Part shown: positions 45,771 to 55,708 of the stretch, in pieces
Layout: every line of letters starts with the position of its first letter
Position numbering within the stretch: the first letter of the stretch is position 1
DNA from: Flavobacterium cellulosilyticum
GTDB taxonomy: Bacteria > Bacteroidota > Bacteroidia > Flavobacteriales > Flavobacteriaceae
DNA: 64,000 bases
Assembly: GCF_004349355.1 (NCBI RefSeq)
Contig: NZ_SMFK01000005.1
Coordinates: forward strand, 186,001 to 250,000
Direction: 5' to 3'
The notes under the pieces: generated by a model
The model's database searches: none
Seen by the model: only the letters and a program-made list of their open reading frames with translations
What the model was told of the DNA's origin: nothing
Program-made: the position numbers and the translations under genes

Positions 45771-47054
45771 ATGGTTAAAAAATTAATCTCATTTTCACTA
45801 AGAAACCGAGCGGTTGTTTTGCTTGTATCGGCTTGCCTTTTTGCTTGGGGAATTTATAGTGTACAACAAAACCCGATAGATGCCATTCCTGATTTATCTG
45901 AAAATCAAGTTATTGTATTCACGGAATGGATGGGAAGAAGTCCACAAGTAATGGAAGATCAAGTAACCTATCCTTTGGTTTCAAACTTACAAGGTATTCC
46001 TAAAATCAAAAATATTCGGGCAGCTTCTATGTTTGGGATGAGCTTTGTTTATATTATTTTCGATGAAAATGTGGATCCTTATTGGGCAAGAACGCGTGTT
46101 TTAGAACGACTAAATTATGCCCAACGCTTATTGCCTCAAAATGTGGTTCCTACTTTGGGGCCTGATGGAACGGGAGTTGGACATGTTTTTTGGTATCATT
46201 TAGATGCTAAGGGAATGGACTTAGGAGAGCAACGCGCTATTCAAGATTGGTACGTGAAATTTGCTTTGCAAACCGTTCCAGGAGTTGCCGAAGTTGCCTC
46301 TTTTGGTGGCTTTGAAAAACAATACCAATTGGTTCTTGATCCTTTAAAAATGCAATATTATAATGTCAACATAATGGATGTGATGAATGCCGTTAAGGCC
46401 AGTAATAACGATGTTGGAGGTCGAAAATTTGAAATGAGTAATATGGCTTATATTATAAGAGGATTGGGCTATATTAAAAACATAAAAGATGTTGAAGAAA
46501 TCGCCATTAAAAACTTCAATTCCGTTCCTGTAAAAGTAAAAGATATTGGTTCCATCCAAATGGGTGGTGATTTAAGACTGGGTATTTTTGATGAAAATGG
46601 TAATGGGGAAGTGGTTGGAGGTATTGTAGTAATGCGCTACGGCGAAAATGCCGATAAAGTAATTAATGCGGTTAAACTAAAAATGAAAGAAGTCGAAAAA
46701 GGGTTGCCTGAAGGCGTCACTTTCAAAACTTCCTATGACAGAAGCGTATTAATCGAAAAAGCCATTGAATCGGTAAAAGGTACATTAATCGAAGAAATGA
46801 TAGCCGTTTCTTTAATCGTGTTGATTTTTCTTTTTCATTGGCGAAGTGCGTTGGTAATCTTAATACAAATCCCCATTTCTATAGCGGTGAGTTTTATTTT
46901 GCTTCAAGCTTTTGGTATTTCATCTAATATTATGTCGCTTACTGGAATTGCTTTGGCGATTGGTGTTATTGTCGATGATGGAATTGTAATGGTCGAAAAT
47001 TCCTATCGAACAATTTCGGTCAGACAAGAAGAATTGGATAATAATCAACAATAA
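45771..47054 (+). CDS. cusA: Cus/Czc-type RND efflux permease, N-terminal piece
   Basis: 427 aa: the first half of a CusA/CzcA-type inner-membrane pump (TM1 with ISFSLRNRAVVLL, periplasmic porter PN part, then TM2-TM4 ending IALAIGVIVDDGIVMVENSYR). It stops with a TAA after LDNNQQ, at the loop between TM4 and TM5. The missing half is in the next ORF, 8 bases later in another frame. Together they have 1,072 aa, like a whole CusA, so the gene is split rather than truncated. The motif VIVDDG keeps the proton-relay Asp. Confidence 0.85.
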   Translation: MVKKLISFSLRNRAVVLLVSACLFAWGIYSVQQNPIDAIPDLSENQVIVFTEWMGRSPQVMEDQVTYPLVSNLQGIPKIKNIRAASMFGMSFVYIIFDENVDPYWARTRVLERLNYAQRLLPQNVVPTLGPDGTGVGHVFWYHLDAKGMDLGEQRAIQDWYVKFALQTVPGVAEVASFGGFEKQYQLVLDPLKMQYYNVNIMDVMNAVKASNNDVGGRKFEMSNMAYIIRGLGYIKNIKDVEEIAIKNFNSVPVKVKDIGSIQMGGDLRLGIFDENGNGEVVGGIVVMRYGENADKVINAVKLKMKEVEKGLPEGVTFKTSYDRSVLIEKAIESVKGTLIEEMIAVSLIVLIFLFHWRSALVILIQIPISIAVSFILLQAFGISSNIMSLTGIALAIGVIVDDGIVMVENSYRTISVRQEELDNNQQ

Positions 47055-47062
47055 AATTTGTA

Positions 47063-49000
47063 ATGAAAAATAGATTTATAAAATTATTCAAAAAAGAACA
47101 CGATCCATTATCTAAAGAAGAAAGACTTAAAATTATAGAAGAATCGTCACATCTAGTTGGACCGGGTGTTTTTTATTCCACTCTTGTAATTATTGTGTCC
47201 TTTTTACCAGTTTTTCTTCTTACAGGGATGGAAGGAAAGTTATTTAGCCCATTGGCTTGGACAAAATCGCTCATACTTATTGTTGATGCTTTTTTTGCTA
47301 TCTCTCTTACACCAGTTTTAATTAGTTTTTTAATGAAAGGGAAACTGAAACCTGAAAACAAAAATCCCATTAACCGTAAATTAGAGAGTATTTATACACC
47401 AATTTTAACTCTATGTTTAAAATGGAGAAAAACTTTATTAGCAATCAATATTATAGCACTGTTGATTGGTGGATTAATGTATACTCAATTAGGTTCCGAA
47501 TTTATGCCTCCATTAGACGAAGGTTCAGTATTATTTATGCCAGTGACCTTGCCCGATGTATCGAATTCTGAAGTAAAACGAATTTTGCAAGTTCAGGACA
47601 AATTAATCAAATCAATTCCAGAAGTAGCACACGTATTAGGAAAAGCGGGAAGAGCAAATACTGCAACTGATAATAGCCCGATCAGCATGATTGAAACTAT
47701 CATTTTACTTAAACCTAAGAATGAATGGCGAGCAGATATAAAGAAAGCCGATATTATCAATGAAATCAATAATAAACTACAGATTCCAGGGGTTACCAAT
47801 GGTTTTACACAACCGATTATCAACCGAATTAATATGCTTTCAACAGGAATTAGAACCGATGTGGGAATTAAAATCTACGGTGCCAGTTTAGATACTATTA
47901 ATGTATTATCTCAAAAAATTAAGAATGCACTTGAAGGAACTGCTGGTGTAAAAGATTTATATGCTGAGCCTATTACTGGAGGTAAATATATCGATATTCA
48001 AGCAAAAAGAGAAGTTATCGGAAGATATGGATTGACGGTTGACGACATTAACAATGTGGTTGAAGCATCTATTGGAGGGATGAAATTAACCACAACTATC
48101 GAGGGAAGACAACGTTTTTCTGTCAATGCCCGGTATGCTCAAGAATATCGAAATAGTATTGAAGCCTTAAAAAAACTGCAAGTTCAAACGATGCAATTTG
48201 GACCAATTCCGTTAGAAACTGTTGCAGATGTAAAAATAAGTGATGGACCACCAATGATAAATAGTGAGAATGCCATGCTTCGTGGTAGTGTTTTGTTTAA
48301 TGTTCGTGATCGAGATTTAGGAAGTACCGTAAAAGATGCTCAGCAAAAACTAGATGCCATGATGAAAAAGATGCCAAAAGGGTATTATGTGGAATGGAGT
48401 GGACAATGGGAAAACCAAATTCGAGCCAACAAAACATTGGCTATGATTTTGCCACTTGTTGTTGTATTAATTTTCATCATTTTATTCTTTACCTATAACT
48501 CAATGAAAGAAGCCATAATCACCATGATAACTGTTCCATTTGCCTTGATTGGTGGGATATTTATGGTTTATTTTTATGGTATTAATTTATCAGTGGCGGT
48601 GGCTGTGGGTTTTATCGCCTTGTTTGGTTTGGCGGTCGAAACGGCCATGTTAATTACCATTTATCTGAATGATGCGATGAATAAAATGGTAGCCAAACAC
48701 GGCAATAGTGCTGAAACGATCACTGAAGAAATTTTAAGAGAATACATAATTGAAGGTTCAGCCAAAAGATTACGACCAAAATTGATGACCGTTTCGGTGG
48801 CGCTGTTTGGTTTAGTTCCTATTTTATGGGCAACAGGAACAGGATCAGATGTGATGTTACCCATTACAGTTCCTTTAATTGGCGGAACTATCACTTCAAC
48901 AATTTATGTATTATTAGTAACTCCTGTTGTTTTCGAAATGTCAAAACTTCGTGAATTAAGAACAAAAGGTAAAATTGAAATTATAGATGCAAAACATTAA
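47063..49000 (+). CDS. cusA: Cus/Czc-type RND efflux permease, C-terminal piece
   Basis: 645 aa: TM5 onward (GPGVFYSTLVIIVSFLPVFLLTGMEGKLFSPLAWTKS), the second porter loop (GSEFMPPLDEGSVLFMPV) and the final helices through TSTIYVLLVTPVVFEM. It starts with its own ATG and a short basic leader (MKNRFIKLFKKEHDP), 8 bases after the first piece ends. No lesions occur in 645 codons. Its last 14 bases overlap the TolC gene. Confidence 0.85.
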   Translation: MKNRFIKLFKKEHDPLSKEERLKIIEESSHLVGPGVFYSTLVIIVSFLPVFLLTGMEGKLFSPLAWTKSLILIVDAFFAISLTPVLISFLMKGKLKPENKNPINRKLESIYTPILTLCLKWRKTLLAINIIALLIGGLMYTQLGSEFMPPLDEGSVLFMPVTLPDVSNSEVKRILQVQDKLIKSIPEVAHVLGKAGRANTATDNSPISMIETIILLKPKNEWRADIKKADIINEINNKLQIPGVTNGFTQPIINRINMLSTGIRTDVGIKIYGASLDTINVLSQKIKNALEGTAGVKDLYAEPITGGKYIDIQAKREVIGRYGLTVDDINNVVEASIGGMKLTTTIEGRQRFSVNARYAQEYRNSIEALKKLQVQTMQFGPIPLETVADVKISDGPPMINSENAMLRGSVLFNVRDRDLGSTVKDAQQKLDAMMKKMPKGYYVEWSGQWENQIRANKTLAMILPLVVVLIFIILFFTYNSMKEAIITMITVPFALIGGIFMVYFYGINLSVAVAVGFIALFGLAVETAMLITIYLNDAMNKMVAKHGNSAETITEEILREYIIEGSAKRLRPKLMTVSVALFGLVPILWATGTGSDVMLPITVPLIGGTITSTIYVLLVTPVVFEMSKLRELRTKGKIEIIDAKH

Positions 49001-50240
49001 ATTTTATATCGTTATAAGTTGTTTGATTTTAAGTTTTACAAATAGTAATGCTCAAACACTTTCGTTGGATGCCGTTTTGAATCAAATCAAAACGAATAAC
49101 CCGCAGTTAAAAATGTATGAAGCCAATATTCAAAGTATGGATGCGGCAGCAAAAGGAGCCAAAAGTTGGATGCCACCCCAAGTGGAAACGGGTTTTTTTA
49201 TGACACCTTATAATACTAAAATGTGGAAAGCCGATGGTGATTTCGCAGGAATGGGAATGTATATGTTGGGTGTTACACAAATGATTCCTAATGCTTCCAA
49301 ACTAAAAGCCGATTTTAATCTCATGAATGCCATGTCTGGGGTCGAAAAGGAAAATAAAAATTATACTATTAATCAATTGAATGCATTGGCAAAAAACAAT
49401 TATTACCAATGGTTAGTTTTGAATAAAAAAATAAAAATTGCCGATGATAATTTGTTGCTTTTGAGCTATATGATAAAAAGTATGGAGATTCGCTATCAAT
49501 ATAATATGGATAAATTATCTACTTATTACAAGGCGAAATCACAATATGCTGCTACAGAAAGTATGATTGTAATGTTGAAAAATGAAATTGCTCAAAAACG
49601 AATTATGCTCAACACCTTGATGGCAAGAGACAAAAACACTTTGTTTGAAATTGGCGAAGAATATCAATTAAAGGATTTTAATAGCCAAGTTATAGATACG
49701 AGTTCTCTCTCTCAAAACCGAAGCGATGTAAAAGCCATTGAAAAAACAATGGAAATAAACCAACTCAAAATTGAAGTTGAAAAAACTAAATTATTGCCTG
49801 AATTTGGAGTCAAATACGATCACATGATACCATTTGGTAATCAGCCTAAACAATTTACTTTGATGGGAATGGTTACTATTCCAATGCCTTGGTCTAACAA
49901 AATGAATAAGGCAAATATTGAAAGTTTTAAAATTAAAAATGAAAACTTAAACTGGCAAAAACAGATGATTATGAATGAGGCAACTGGAATGCTTTCTGGA
50001 ATGAATACAGAACTAATCAACCTAAAAAAGCAGTACGATATTGCTCAAAAAAGCATCATTCCAGCTTTAAAAAGAAATTATGACACGGCGGTATTGGCTT
50101 GGCAAAACAACACTGGAGATTTATTTGTAACTCTCGATGCTTGGGAAGCATTAAATATGGCTCAAATTGACGCTTTAGATAAATTGAAAAGTGTATTAGC
50201 AGTCCAAGTAGAAATTGAAAAACAATTAGAAATCAAGTAA
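48987..50240 (+). CDS. TolC-family outer-membrane efflux protein
   Basis: 417 aa. A signal peptide (FYIVISCLILSFTNSNAQ) precedes two OEP repeats (LNQIKTNNPQLKMYEANIQSM ... ; ALNMAQIDALDKLKSVLAVQVEIEKQL). It would be the outer-membrane channel of the Cus pump. It overlaps the cusA stop by 14 bases, so translation is coupled. The adaptor follows 2 bases later. Confidence 0.9.
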   Translation: MQNIKFYIVISCLILSFTNSNAQTLSLDAVLNQIKTNNPQLKMYEANIQSMDAAAKGAKSWMPPQVETGFFMTPYNTKMWKADGDFAGMGMYMLGVTQMIPNASKLKADFNLMNAMSGVEKENKNYTINQLNALAKNNYYQWLVLNKKIKIADDNLLLLSYMIKSMEIRYQYNMDKLSTYYKAKSQYAATESMIVMLKNEIAQKRIMLNTLMARDKNTLFEIGEEYQLKDFNSQVIDTSSLSQNRSDVKAIEKTMEINQLKIEVEKTKLLPEFGVKYDHMIPFGNQPKQFTLMGMVTIPMPWSNKMNKANIESFKIKNENLNWQKQMIMNEATGMLSGMNTELINLKKQYDIAQKSIIPALKRNYDTAVLAWQNNTGDLFVTLDAWEALNMAQIDALDKLKSVLAVQVEIEKQLEIK

Positions 50241-50242
50241 TT

Positions 50243-51484
50243 ATGAACAAATATATAAAGTATAGTTTGGTTTTTATAATCATTTCCATAATTGGAATTA
50301 CAATCTATTTGTTTGCCGTAAAATCGAACAATCATTCTGAAATGGATCATAAAAACGAGATATATACATGTTCGATGCATCCTCAAATAATTAGAGATAA
50401 ACCAGGAAGTTGTCCTATTTGCGGAATGAATTTGGTAAAAAAAGCAACGGAAGATCAAACGGTAGACAATCATTCTATTGATAATGTATTAAAACCAACC
50501 GATAATTTTATTGTTGGAAATTATCCAACCACAACGGCAAAAGACACTGCAATTAGCAATGAAATAAATTTGCCAGGTGTTGTGGAATACGACCCTAATT
50601 CTGCTGTAAATATTGCAGCTTGGATAAGTGGTAGAATAGAGAAAATGTATGTAAATTTTAAATTTCAAAAAGTAGCTAAAGGACAAAAATTATTCGATTT
50701 GTACAGCCCAGAATTATTAACTGAACAGCAAAATTTTATCTATTTAATTACAAATGATTCTGAAAATAAATCCATTATAAAAGCATCAAAACAAAAGTTA
50801 TTGCTTTATGGAATGACCCAAAATCAAATTAACGCTCTGGTTTCAACTAAAACTGTAAAACCTCAAATAACGATTTATAGTCCAGCCTCAGGAATTATTG
50901 ACGGAACCCAAAGTATGACTAGCACATCTAATTCGCCAATGGAAAGAACATCTACTGAAGTTTTATCGGTTAAAGAAGGTGATTATATCAAAAAAAGCCA
51001 AGTCGTTTTCAAATTAGTGAACACAGATAAAGTTTGGGGGATTTTTAATATCAACCAAGGAGACAATAGTTTAATTAAATTGAATCAATCCATCAGTATT
51101 ACCACGGAATTGGACGGAAATAATTCGTTTAATGCTAAAATAAATTTTGTCGAAACTCAATTAAATGCAATCGATAAAACCAATAGAATTCGTGTTTATT
51201 TAAACAATTCTGTATTGAAATTACCTATTGGATTGCGATTGGAAGGTAAGGTTAAAACCAATTTTTTAAATGGAATTTGGTTGTCTAAAGAATCGTATGT
51301 GAGTATTGGAGACAAAAAAATAGTTTTTTTGAAAGTCGATGGAGGTTTTGAAGCCATTTCTATAAAAACAGGAATCGAAATGGATGATTTTGTTCAAGTT
51401 CTTGATGGAATTACTATTAAAGATAAAATAGCACAAAAAGCACACTATTTAATGGATAGCGAAAGCTTTATTAAAACAAAATAA
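50243..51484 (+). CDS. RND periplasmic adaptor with HMBD (CusB-like)
   Basis: 413 aa. After one N-terminal anchor helix an HMBD module (about 46-75, YTCSMHPQII...CPICGMNLV) precedes the adaptor: the barrel-sandwich hybrid and beta-barrel regions with INIAAWISGRIEKMYVNFKFQKVAKGQKLFDLYSPEL and a helical hairpin. It links the CusA pieces to the TolC channel. The HMBD suggests it takes metal directly. Stop and start of the next gene are 2 bases apart. Confidence 0.9.
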   Translation: MNKYIKYSLVFIIISIIGITIYLFAVKSNNHSEMDHKNEIYTCSMHPQIIRDKPGSCPICGMNLVKKATEDQTVDNHSIDNVLKPTDNFIVGNYPTTTAKDTAISNEINLPGVVEYDPNSAVNIAAWISGRIEKMYVNFKFQKVAKGQKLFDLYSPELLTEQQNFIYLITNDSENKSIIKASKQKLLLYGMTQNQINALVSTKTVKPQITIYSPASGIIDGTQSMTSTSNSPMERTSTEVLSVKEGDYIKKSQVVFKLVNTDKVWGIFNINQGDNSLIKLNQSISITTELDGNNSFNAKINFVETQLNAIDKTNRIRVYLNNSVLKLPIGLRLEGKVKTNFLNGIWLSKESYVSIGDKKIVFLKVDGGFEAISIKTGIEMDDFVQVLDGITIKDKIAQKAHYLMDSESFIKTK

Positions 51485-51486
51485 AG

Positions 51487-52599
51487 ATGAAAAATTTAAT
51501 ATGGAAAGGAACTCTAATGATATTGTTGACTTTATTTACAGGGTGTAATACAAAAAAAGAAGAAACCAATAATCAAACGAAAACGGATAGTTCTGCTTCT
51601 AATGAAATTACATTAAGCAAACAGCAGATTCAGCTGGGCAACATTATTACCCAAACTATTTCAGAAACTCAAAATAGCGTAGAACAAAAGTATACAGGAG
51701 TTTTAACATTAAATCAAGAAAATGTCAAAACAGTTTCATCAAGAGCTATGGGGCGAATCGAAAAATTATATTTGAAAACTATTGGGGAATATGTAACTAA
51801 AAACCAAGCCATTTATGAGTTGTATAGCGAAGATTTAGCCATTGCCAAACAGGATTATTTTACAGCTTACAAACAACTTTCGATGCCGGGAGAATTTGGG
51901 AGAAATGCCCAAACTATGCTCCAATCAGCTAAACAAAAATTGTTGTATTTTGGTTTATCCAATGTACAAATTGAAAGTATAAAAACGGCTAACAAAGTTT
52001 CTCCGTACACCATTTTTTACAGTTCTGCTAGTGGTACAATTTCAGAAATATTGGCTACCGAAGGCAATTATGTTATGGAAGGTTCAGCGGTAATTAAGGT
52101 ATCCAATTTGAATACCCTTTGGCTCGAAACACAAGTAAACATTACCTATGCAAAAAATCTTAAAATAGGTCAGAATGCAAAAATTACTTTTACCGATTTT
52201 CCAGATAAAACAATAAATACTAAAGTTACATTTATCAATCCTGAAATTAATGCAGATAGTCGATTACTGTTAATAAGAATGAATATTCCCAATCCCAATT
52301 TGCAATTAAAACCTGGAATGCAAGCCATAGCTCAATTATCTCAACCTAATATAAAAGGTTTGTTTATCCCTTCAGATGCCGTTATTAGGGAAGAGAAAGC
52401 ATCCTATATTTGGATAGAAAAAAGACCGGGTGTTTATGAGAATCTTATGGTTGAAACTGGAGTAGAAAGCAATGGAATGATCGAAATTAAATCAGAAATC
52501 GATCCTTCAACAAAAGTGGTGATTTCCGGTGCATACGGTATAAATAGCGAATATATTTTCAGAAAAGGAAGTGATCCTATGGCAGGTATGAAAATGTAG
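51487..52599 (+). CDS. Second RND periplasmic adaptor lipoprotein (CusB-like)
   Basis: 370 aa lipoprotein (LLTLFTGCNTKK). It has the same adaptor layout as the preceding protein: SSRAMGRIEKLYLKTIGEYVTKNQAIYELYSEDLAIAKQDY, helical hairpin and C-terminal membrane-proximal domain (PSDAVIREEKASYIWIEKRPGVYENLMVETG), but no HMBD. Two different adaptors beside one pump suggest a mixed or specialised complex. It ends the tight run of RND genes. Confidence 0.9.
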   Translation: MKNLIWKGTLMILLTLFTGCNTKKEETNNQTKTDSSASNEITLSKQQIQLGNIITQTISETQNSVEQKYTGVLTLNQENVKTVSSRAMGRIEKLYLKTIGEYVTKNQAIYELYSEDLAIAKQDYFTAYKQLSMPGEFGRNAQTMLQSAKQKLLYFGLSNVQIESIKTANKVSPYTIFYSSASGTISEILATEGNYVMEGSAVIKVSNLNTLWLETQVNITYAKNLKIGQNAKITFTDFPDKTINTKVTFINPEINADSRLLLIRMNIPNPNLQLKPGMQAIAQLSQPNIKGLFIPSDAVIREEKASYIWIEKRPGVYENLMVETGVESNGMIEIKSEIDPSTKVVISGAYGINSEYIFRKGSDPMAGMKM

Positions 52600-52828
52600 T
52601 ATATTCCAAAAAACTATTGAAATTTTATATAAAAAACATGATTTATAGTCGGTGCAAAATGATAGTCAAGTTTATGGTATTTAAACTATTCTATTAGGTA
52701 AAAAGAACAATAGGATTGTGATAAGAATGTAAATTTTACAATTAAACAAAATAATTCTGTAACATTTTAAATGTAAATCTTTTGTACTATTATGCCCTAG
52801 TAATTTATCTCCTATTAATAAGTTCATA

Positions 52829-52978
52829 ACAGTTTTATGCAATCAAAAAACTAATGAAGTAATTACAATCGATTCAGTAATGATGGAAAACGATTCTACC
52901 ATGATGAGCGATAGTTCTTCTAAAAAATTGATGACAGAAAAAGGGATGCTTGATCAATTTTTAAGTTTCAAAAGATAA
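52829..52978 (+). pseudogene. Remnant of a Met-rich lipoprotein
   Basis: The plus-frame text FITVLCNQKTNEV then MMENDSTMMSDSSS resembles the small HMBD lipoprotein at 45454 (VSCNQKNKQDE, MMENDTTMM), but there is no start codon in frame and the HMBD is missing. A short tail (MLDQFLSFKR) ends at TAA 52976-52978. It fills part of the 480-base spacer before the second oxidase; I see no other gene there. Confidence 0.5.
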
Positions 52979-53025
52979 ATAATAAAGTTATAGTTTAAAT
53001 AGTAGCGACTTACAAAAGATGTCAT

Positions 53026-53041
53026 ATAGGAAGTGTCCTAT
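53026..53041 (+). other. Small hairpin upstream of the second multicopper oxidase gene
   Basis: ATAGGA-agtg-TCCTAT is a perfect 6-bp stem, 38 bases before the ATG. It has no T-run and may be a regulator site. Confidence 0.3.
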
Positions 53042-53079
53042 TAGAATTTCAAATAATACAGAAAATAAGATTGAAAAAT

Positions 53080-55503
53080 ATGAAAAATATCAAACATATA
53101 ATAATCGTATTACTAATCCCATTGAGTTCCGTTTTTGGACAGGCTGTGGAGTTAAATATTGATAATTTACCTGTCCATGAATATACCTTAACTATTAAGG
53201 AAGAATTGGTTAACAAAGCAGGTAAACAAATAAAAGGGATGACTGTTAATGGTACAATTCCAGGACCCACTTTAGAATTTACAGAAGGTGAATATGCAAT
53301 TATTTACGTGAAAAATGAAATGAGTAAAGAAACATCGGTGCATTGGCACGGTTTGTTATTGCCCAATTTCTATGATGGCGTTCCTTATCTAACAACACCC
53401 CCTATCGAACCTGGACATACGCAAAAATATGAATTCCCCATTAAACAGTCTGGAACCTATTGGTATCACTCACACACCATGTTGCAAGAACAAAGTGGCG
53501 TGTTTGGTTCAATTGTTATCAAGCCAAAAAAACAAACCTTAACCTATGATAAAGAATTGGTTTTGATGTTATCCGATTGGACGAACGAAAAACCAATGAA
53601 TGTCCTTCGCAATTTAAAACGAGGCAACGAATGGTATAGTATCAAAAAAGGAACTGCTACACCATTAAATCAGGTTATTGCTCGTGGAGCGTTTGGAGCA
53701 CAGTTAAACTTTTGGAGACAACGAATGAATGGTGCTGATATAGCAGATGTATATTACCCCGCTTTCTTAATTAATGGAGAAAAAAGCGTGGAGTATCCAG
53801 AATTTAAAGCTGGTGATAAAGTACGATTACGAATCATTGATGGAGGCGCATCCACGTCGTTTTGGATGACTTTCGGAGGAGAAGAACCACTACTAGTTTC
53901 TGCTGATGGTAATGATGTAGTTCCCGTTAAAAAGAACAAGACTTTTATAGGCATTGCTGAAACATACGATTATATTATTACTATTCCGAAAGAAGGAAAA
54001 ATAGAATTTAAAATCACAGCTCAAGATGGTTCAGGAACTGCATCTGCATTTATTGGGAATGGAAAAGTATTAGCTGCAATGACTATTCCAAGACCAGATA
54101 AAATTGGAATGATGCAAAAAATGGCAAAAATGGATATGAAAATGGGAGCACACGCTTTAAAGTTTCAACCCAAAAAAGACGAGCGCTTTAAGATGAAGGA
54201 GGAATATGGGATGCAAATGGATAAAATGTCTGGAATGGATATGAGTAAACCAAAAGATGCTAAGACTATGGATACAATGAAAGACATGAAAATGGATGAT
54301 TCCAAAATGGAAGGTATGAATATGGATGATTCAAAGATGTCTGAAATGAATATGAGTAAACCAAAAGATTCTATGCGAATGGGTGAAATGAAAGAGATGA
54401 GAATGAATCGTTCCAAAATGAAAGGGATGCAGATGAATGACCAAAAAGACACAATGAAAACGGGCAATATGGGAGGAATGGATCTATTTTCAGAATATAA
54501 TTACGACTATTTGAAATCTCTAAAGAATACTAATTATGACAAAAACATTCCAGTAAAAGAAGTATTGTTGAATCTTACAGGGAATATGAATCGCTACATT
54601 TGGAGCATGAATGGTGTGCCATTATCAGAAGCTGATAAAATTAAAATAAGTAGTAAAGAAGTAACCCGAATTACGTTTAATAATCTTACTATGATGCATC
54701 ATCCCATGCATTTACACGGTCATTTCTTTAGGGTTATCAATAAAAATGGGGATTACTCTCCATTAAAACACACGGTTAATGTGCCACCTATGCAAAAGCT
54801 AACTATAGAATTTTATAGTAATAATGGAGATGAGTATGGCGACTGGTTTTTTCATTGTCACATCCTTTATCATATGATGGGAGGAATGGCAAGAGTTGTT
54901 TCATACGATACGCCTAGAGACCCAAGAATGGATGAGTTTCCAGTTTCTAAACTTATTGCAGAAACAGACAAATGGTATTCTTGGGGAATGGTTGATGCAG
55001 CTTCACATACAACAGGTTTTAATCTTATTACTTCAAATATTAGAAATCAATTTAATGCCTCTTTAGAATATGGTTGGAACAAAAATTTAGAAACAGAGTT
55101 TACCTACGAACGTTATTTACATGATTACTTACGCGTTTTTGGAGGTGTTAATATAGAAAATGAAACTCGCAAAAATTTAGATCAATTTAAAACTACTGCG
55201 GTGGTTGGAATACGTTATTTAACACCATATTTATTCAATCTTGATGTGCGTGTCGATAATGAGTTAAGACCAAGAATTGCATTGGGAAGAAGTGTAATGA
55301 TATTTCCTAAACTATCTATTTTTGGCTATTATGAATATCAATTAGATTTAGGGATTGTAAATAATCTGCCCATGGGTAAAGATTTTACTTCGGAAACGGT
55401 ATGGAGTGCAGGAGCGGAGTATTTTCTGTCCAGAAATGTTTCACTTATGGGTAGCTACGACAACCGGTTTGGTGCTGGAGGTGGACTGTCCCTAAGGTTT
55501 TAG
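53080..55503 (+). CDS. Second multicopper oxidase with C-terminal CopB-like barrel domain
   Basis: 807 aa from ATG 53080; the earlier TTG is less likely. Signal peptide (IIIVLLIPLSSVFGQ), cupredoxin domains with HWHG (from His88), HSH (130-132), HPMHLHGH (541-548), HCHILYH (592-598), a very Met-rich insert at about 345-460 (SKMEGMNMDDSKM, MGEMKEMRMNRSKM), and a barrel-like tail (about 650-807) ending GLSLRF. It lacks the HMBD of the first oxidase. The two proteins share architecture, so they are probably diverged duplicates. It may oxidise Cu(I) at the envelope. Confidence 0.87.
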   Translation: MKNIKHIIIVLLIPLSSVFGQAVELNIDNLPVHEYTLTIKEELVNKAGKQIKGMTVNGTIPGPTLEFTEGEYAIIYVKNEMSKETSVHWHGLLLPNFYDGVPYLTTPPIEPGHTQKYEFPIKQSGTYWYHSHTMLQEQSGVFGSIVIKPKKQTLTYDKELVLMLSDWTNEKPMNVLRNLKRGNEWYSIKKGTATPLNQVIARGAFGAQLNFWRQRMNGADIADVYYPAFLINGEKSVEYPEFKAGDKVRLRIIDGGASTSFWMTFGGEEPLLVSADGNDVVPVKKNKTFIGIAETYDYIITIPKEGKIEFKITAQDGSGTASAFIGNGKVLAAMTIPRPDKIGMMQKMAKMDMKMGAHALKFQPKKDERFKMKEEYGMQMDKMSGMDMSKPKDAKTMDTMKDMKMDDSKMEGMNMDDSKMSEMNMSKPKDSMRMGEMKEMRMNRSKMKGMQMNDQKDTMKTGNMGGMDLFSEYNYDYLKSLKNTNYDKNIPVKEVLLNLTGNMNRYIWSMNGVPLSEADKIKISSKEVTRITFNNLTMMHHPMHLHGHFFRVINKNGDYSPLKHTVNVPPMQKLTIEFYSNNGDEYGDWFFHCHILYHMMGGMARVVSYDTPRDPRMDEFPVSKLIAETDKWYSWGMVDAASHTTGFNLITSNIRNQFNASLEYGWNKNLETEFTYERYLHDYLRVFGGVNIENETRKNLDQFKTTAVVGIRYLTPYLFNLDVRVDNELRPRIALGRSVMIFPKLSIFGYYEYQLDLGIVNNLPMGKDFTSETVWSAGAEYFLSRNVSLMGSYDNRFGAGGGLSLRF

Positions 55504-55708
55504 TCTCTTGGATTTAATTCCTCTAAGCTCTGCTTCGATTCTTTTATTTGTAATATTGTGGTGTGAACGAATATTTACATAAGAGTCATAATGGTTCAGT
55601 TTTCAATATTATTTTGCATCTCCTGCCAAATATGGAGAGTTGGTTTTCAGTATTAAACCGTAAAAAGTATTACTACAAAATAAATTTTAACTAAACAGTT
55701 TCCTTAAG

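Noticed and set aside
52741-52828. Extension of the lipoprotein remnant to the left
   Set aside because: The frame is open to a TAA at 52800-51 region but has no start codon and no protein-like text.
54165-54467. Ile/Ser-rich 100-codon frame on the minus strand of the second oxidase
   Set aside because: It is the antisense of the Met-rich repeat; its regular composition follows from the repeat itself.
53000-55500. Met-rich repeats as a possible satellite or CRISPR-like array
   Set aside because: Units vary in length and stay in the oxidase reading frame; no spacers and no cas genes.
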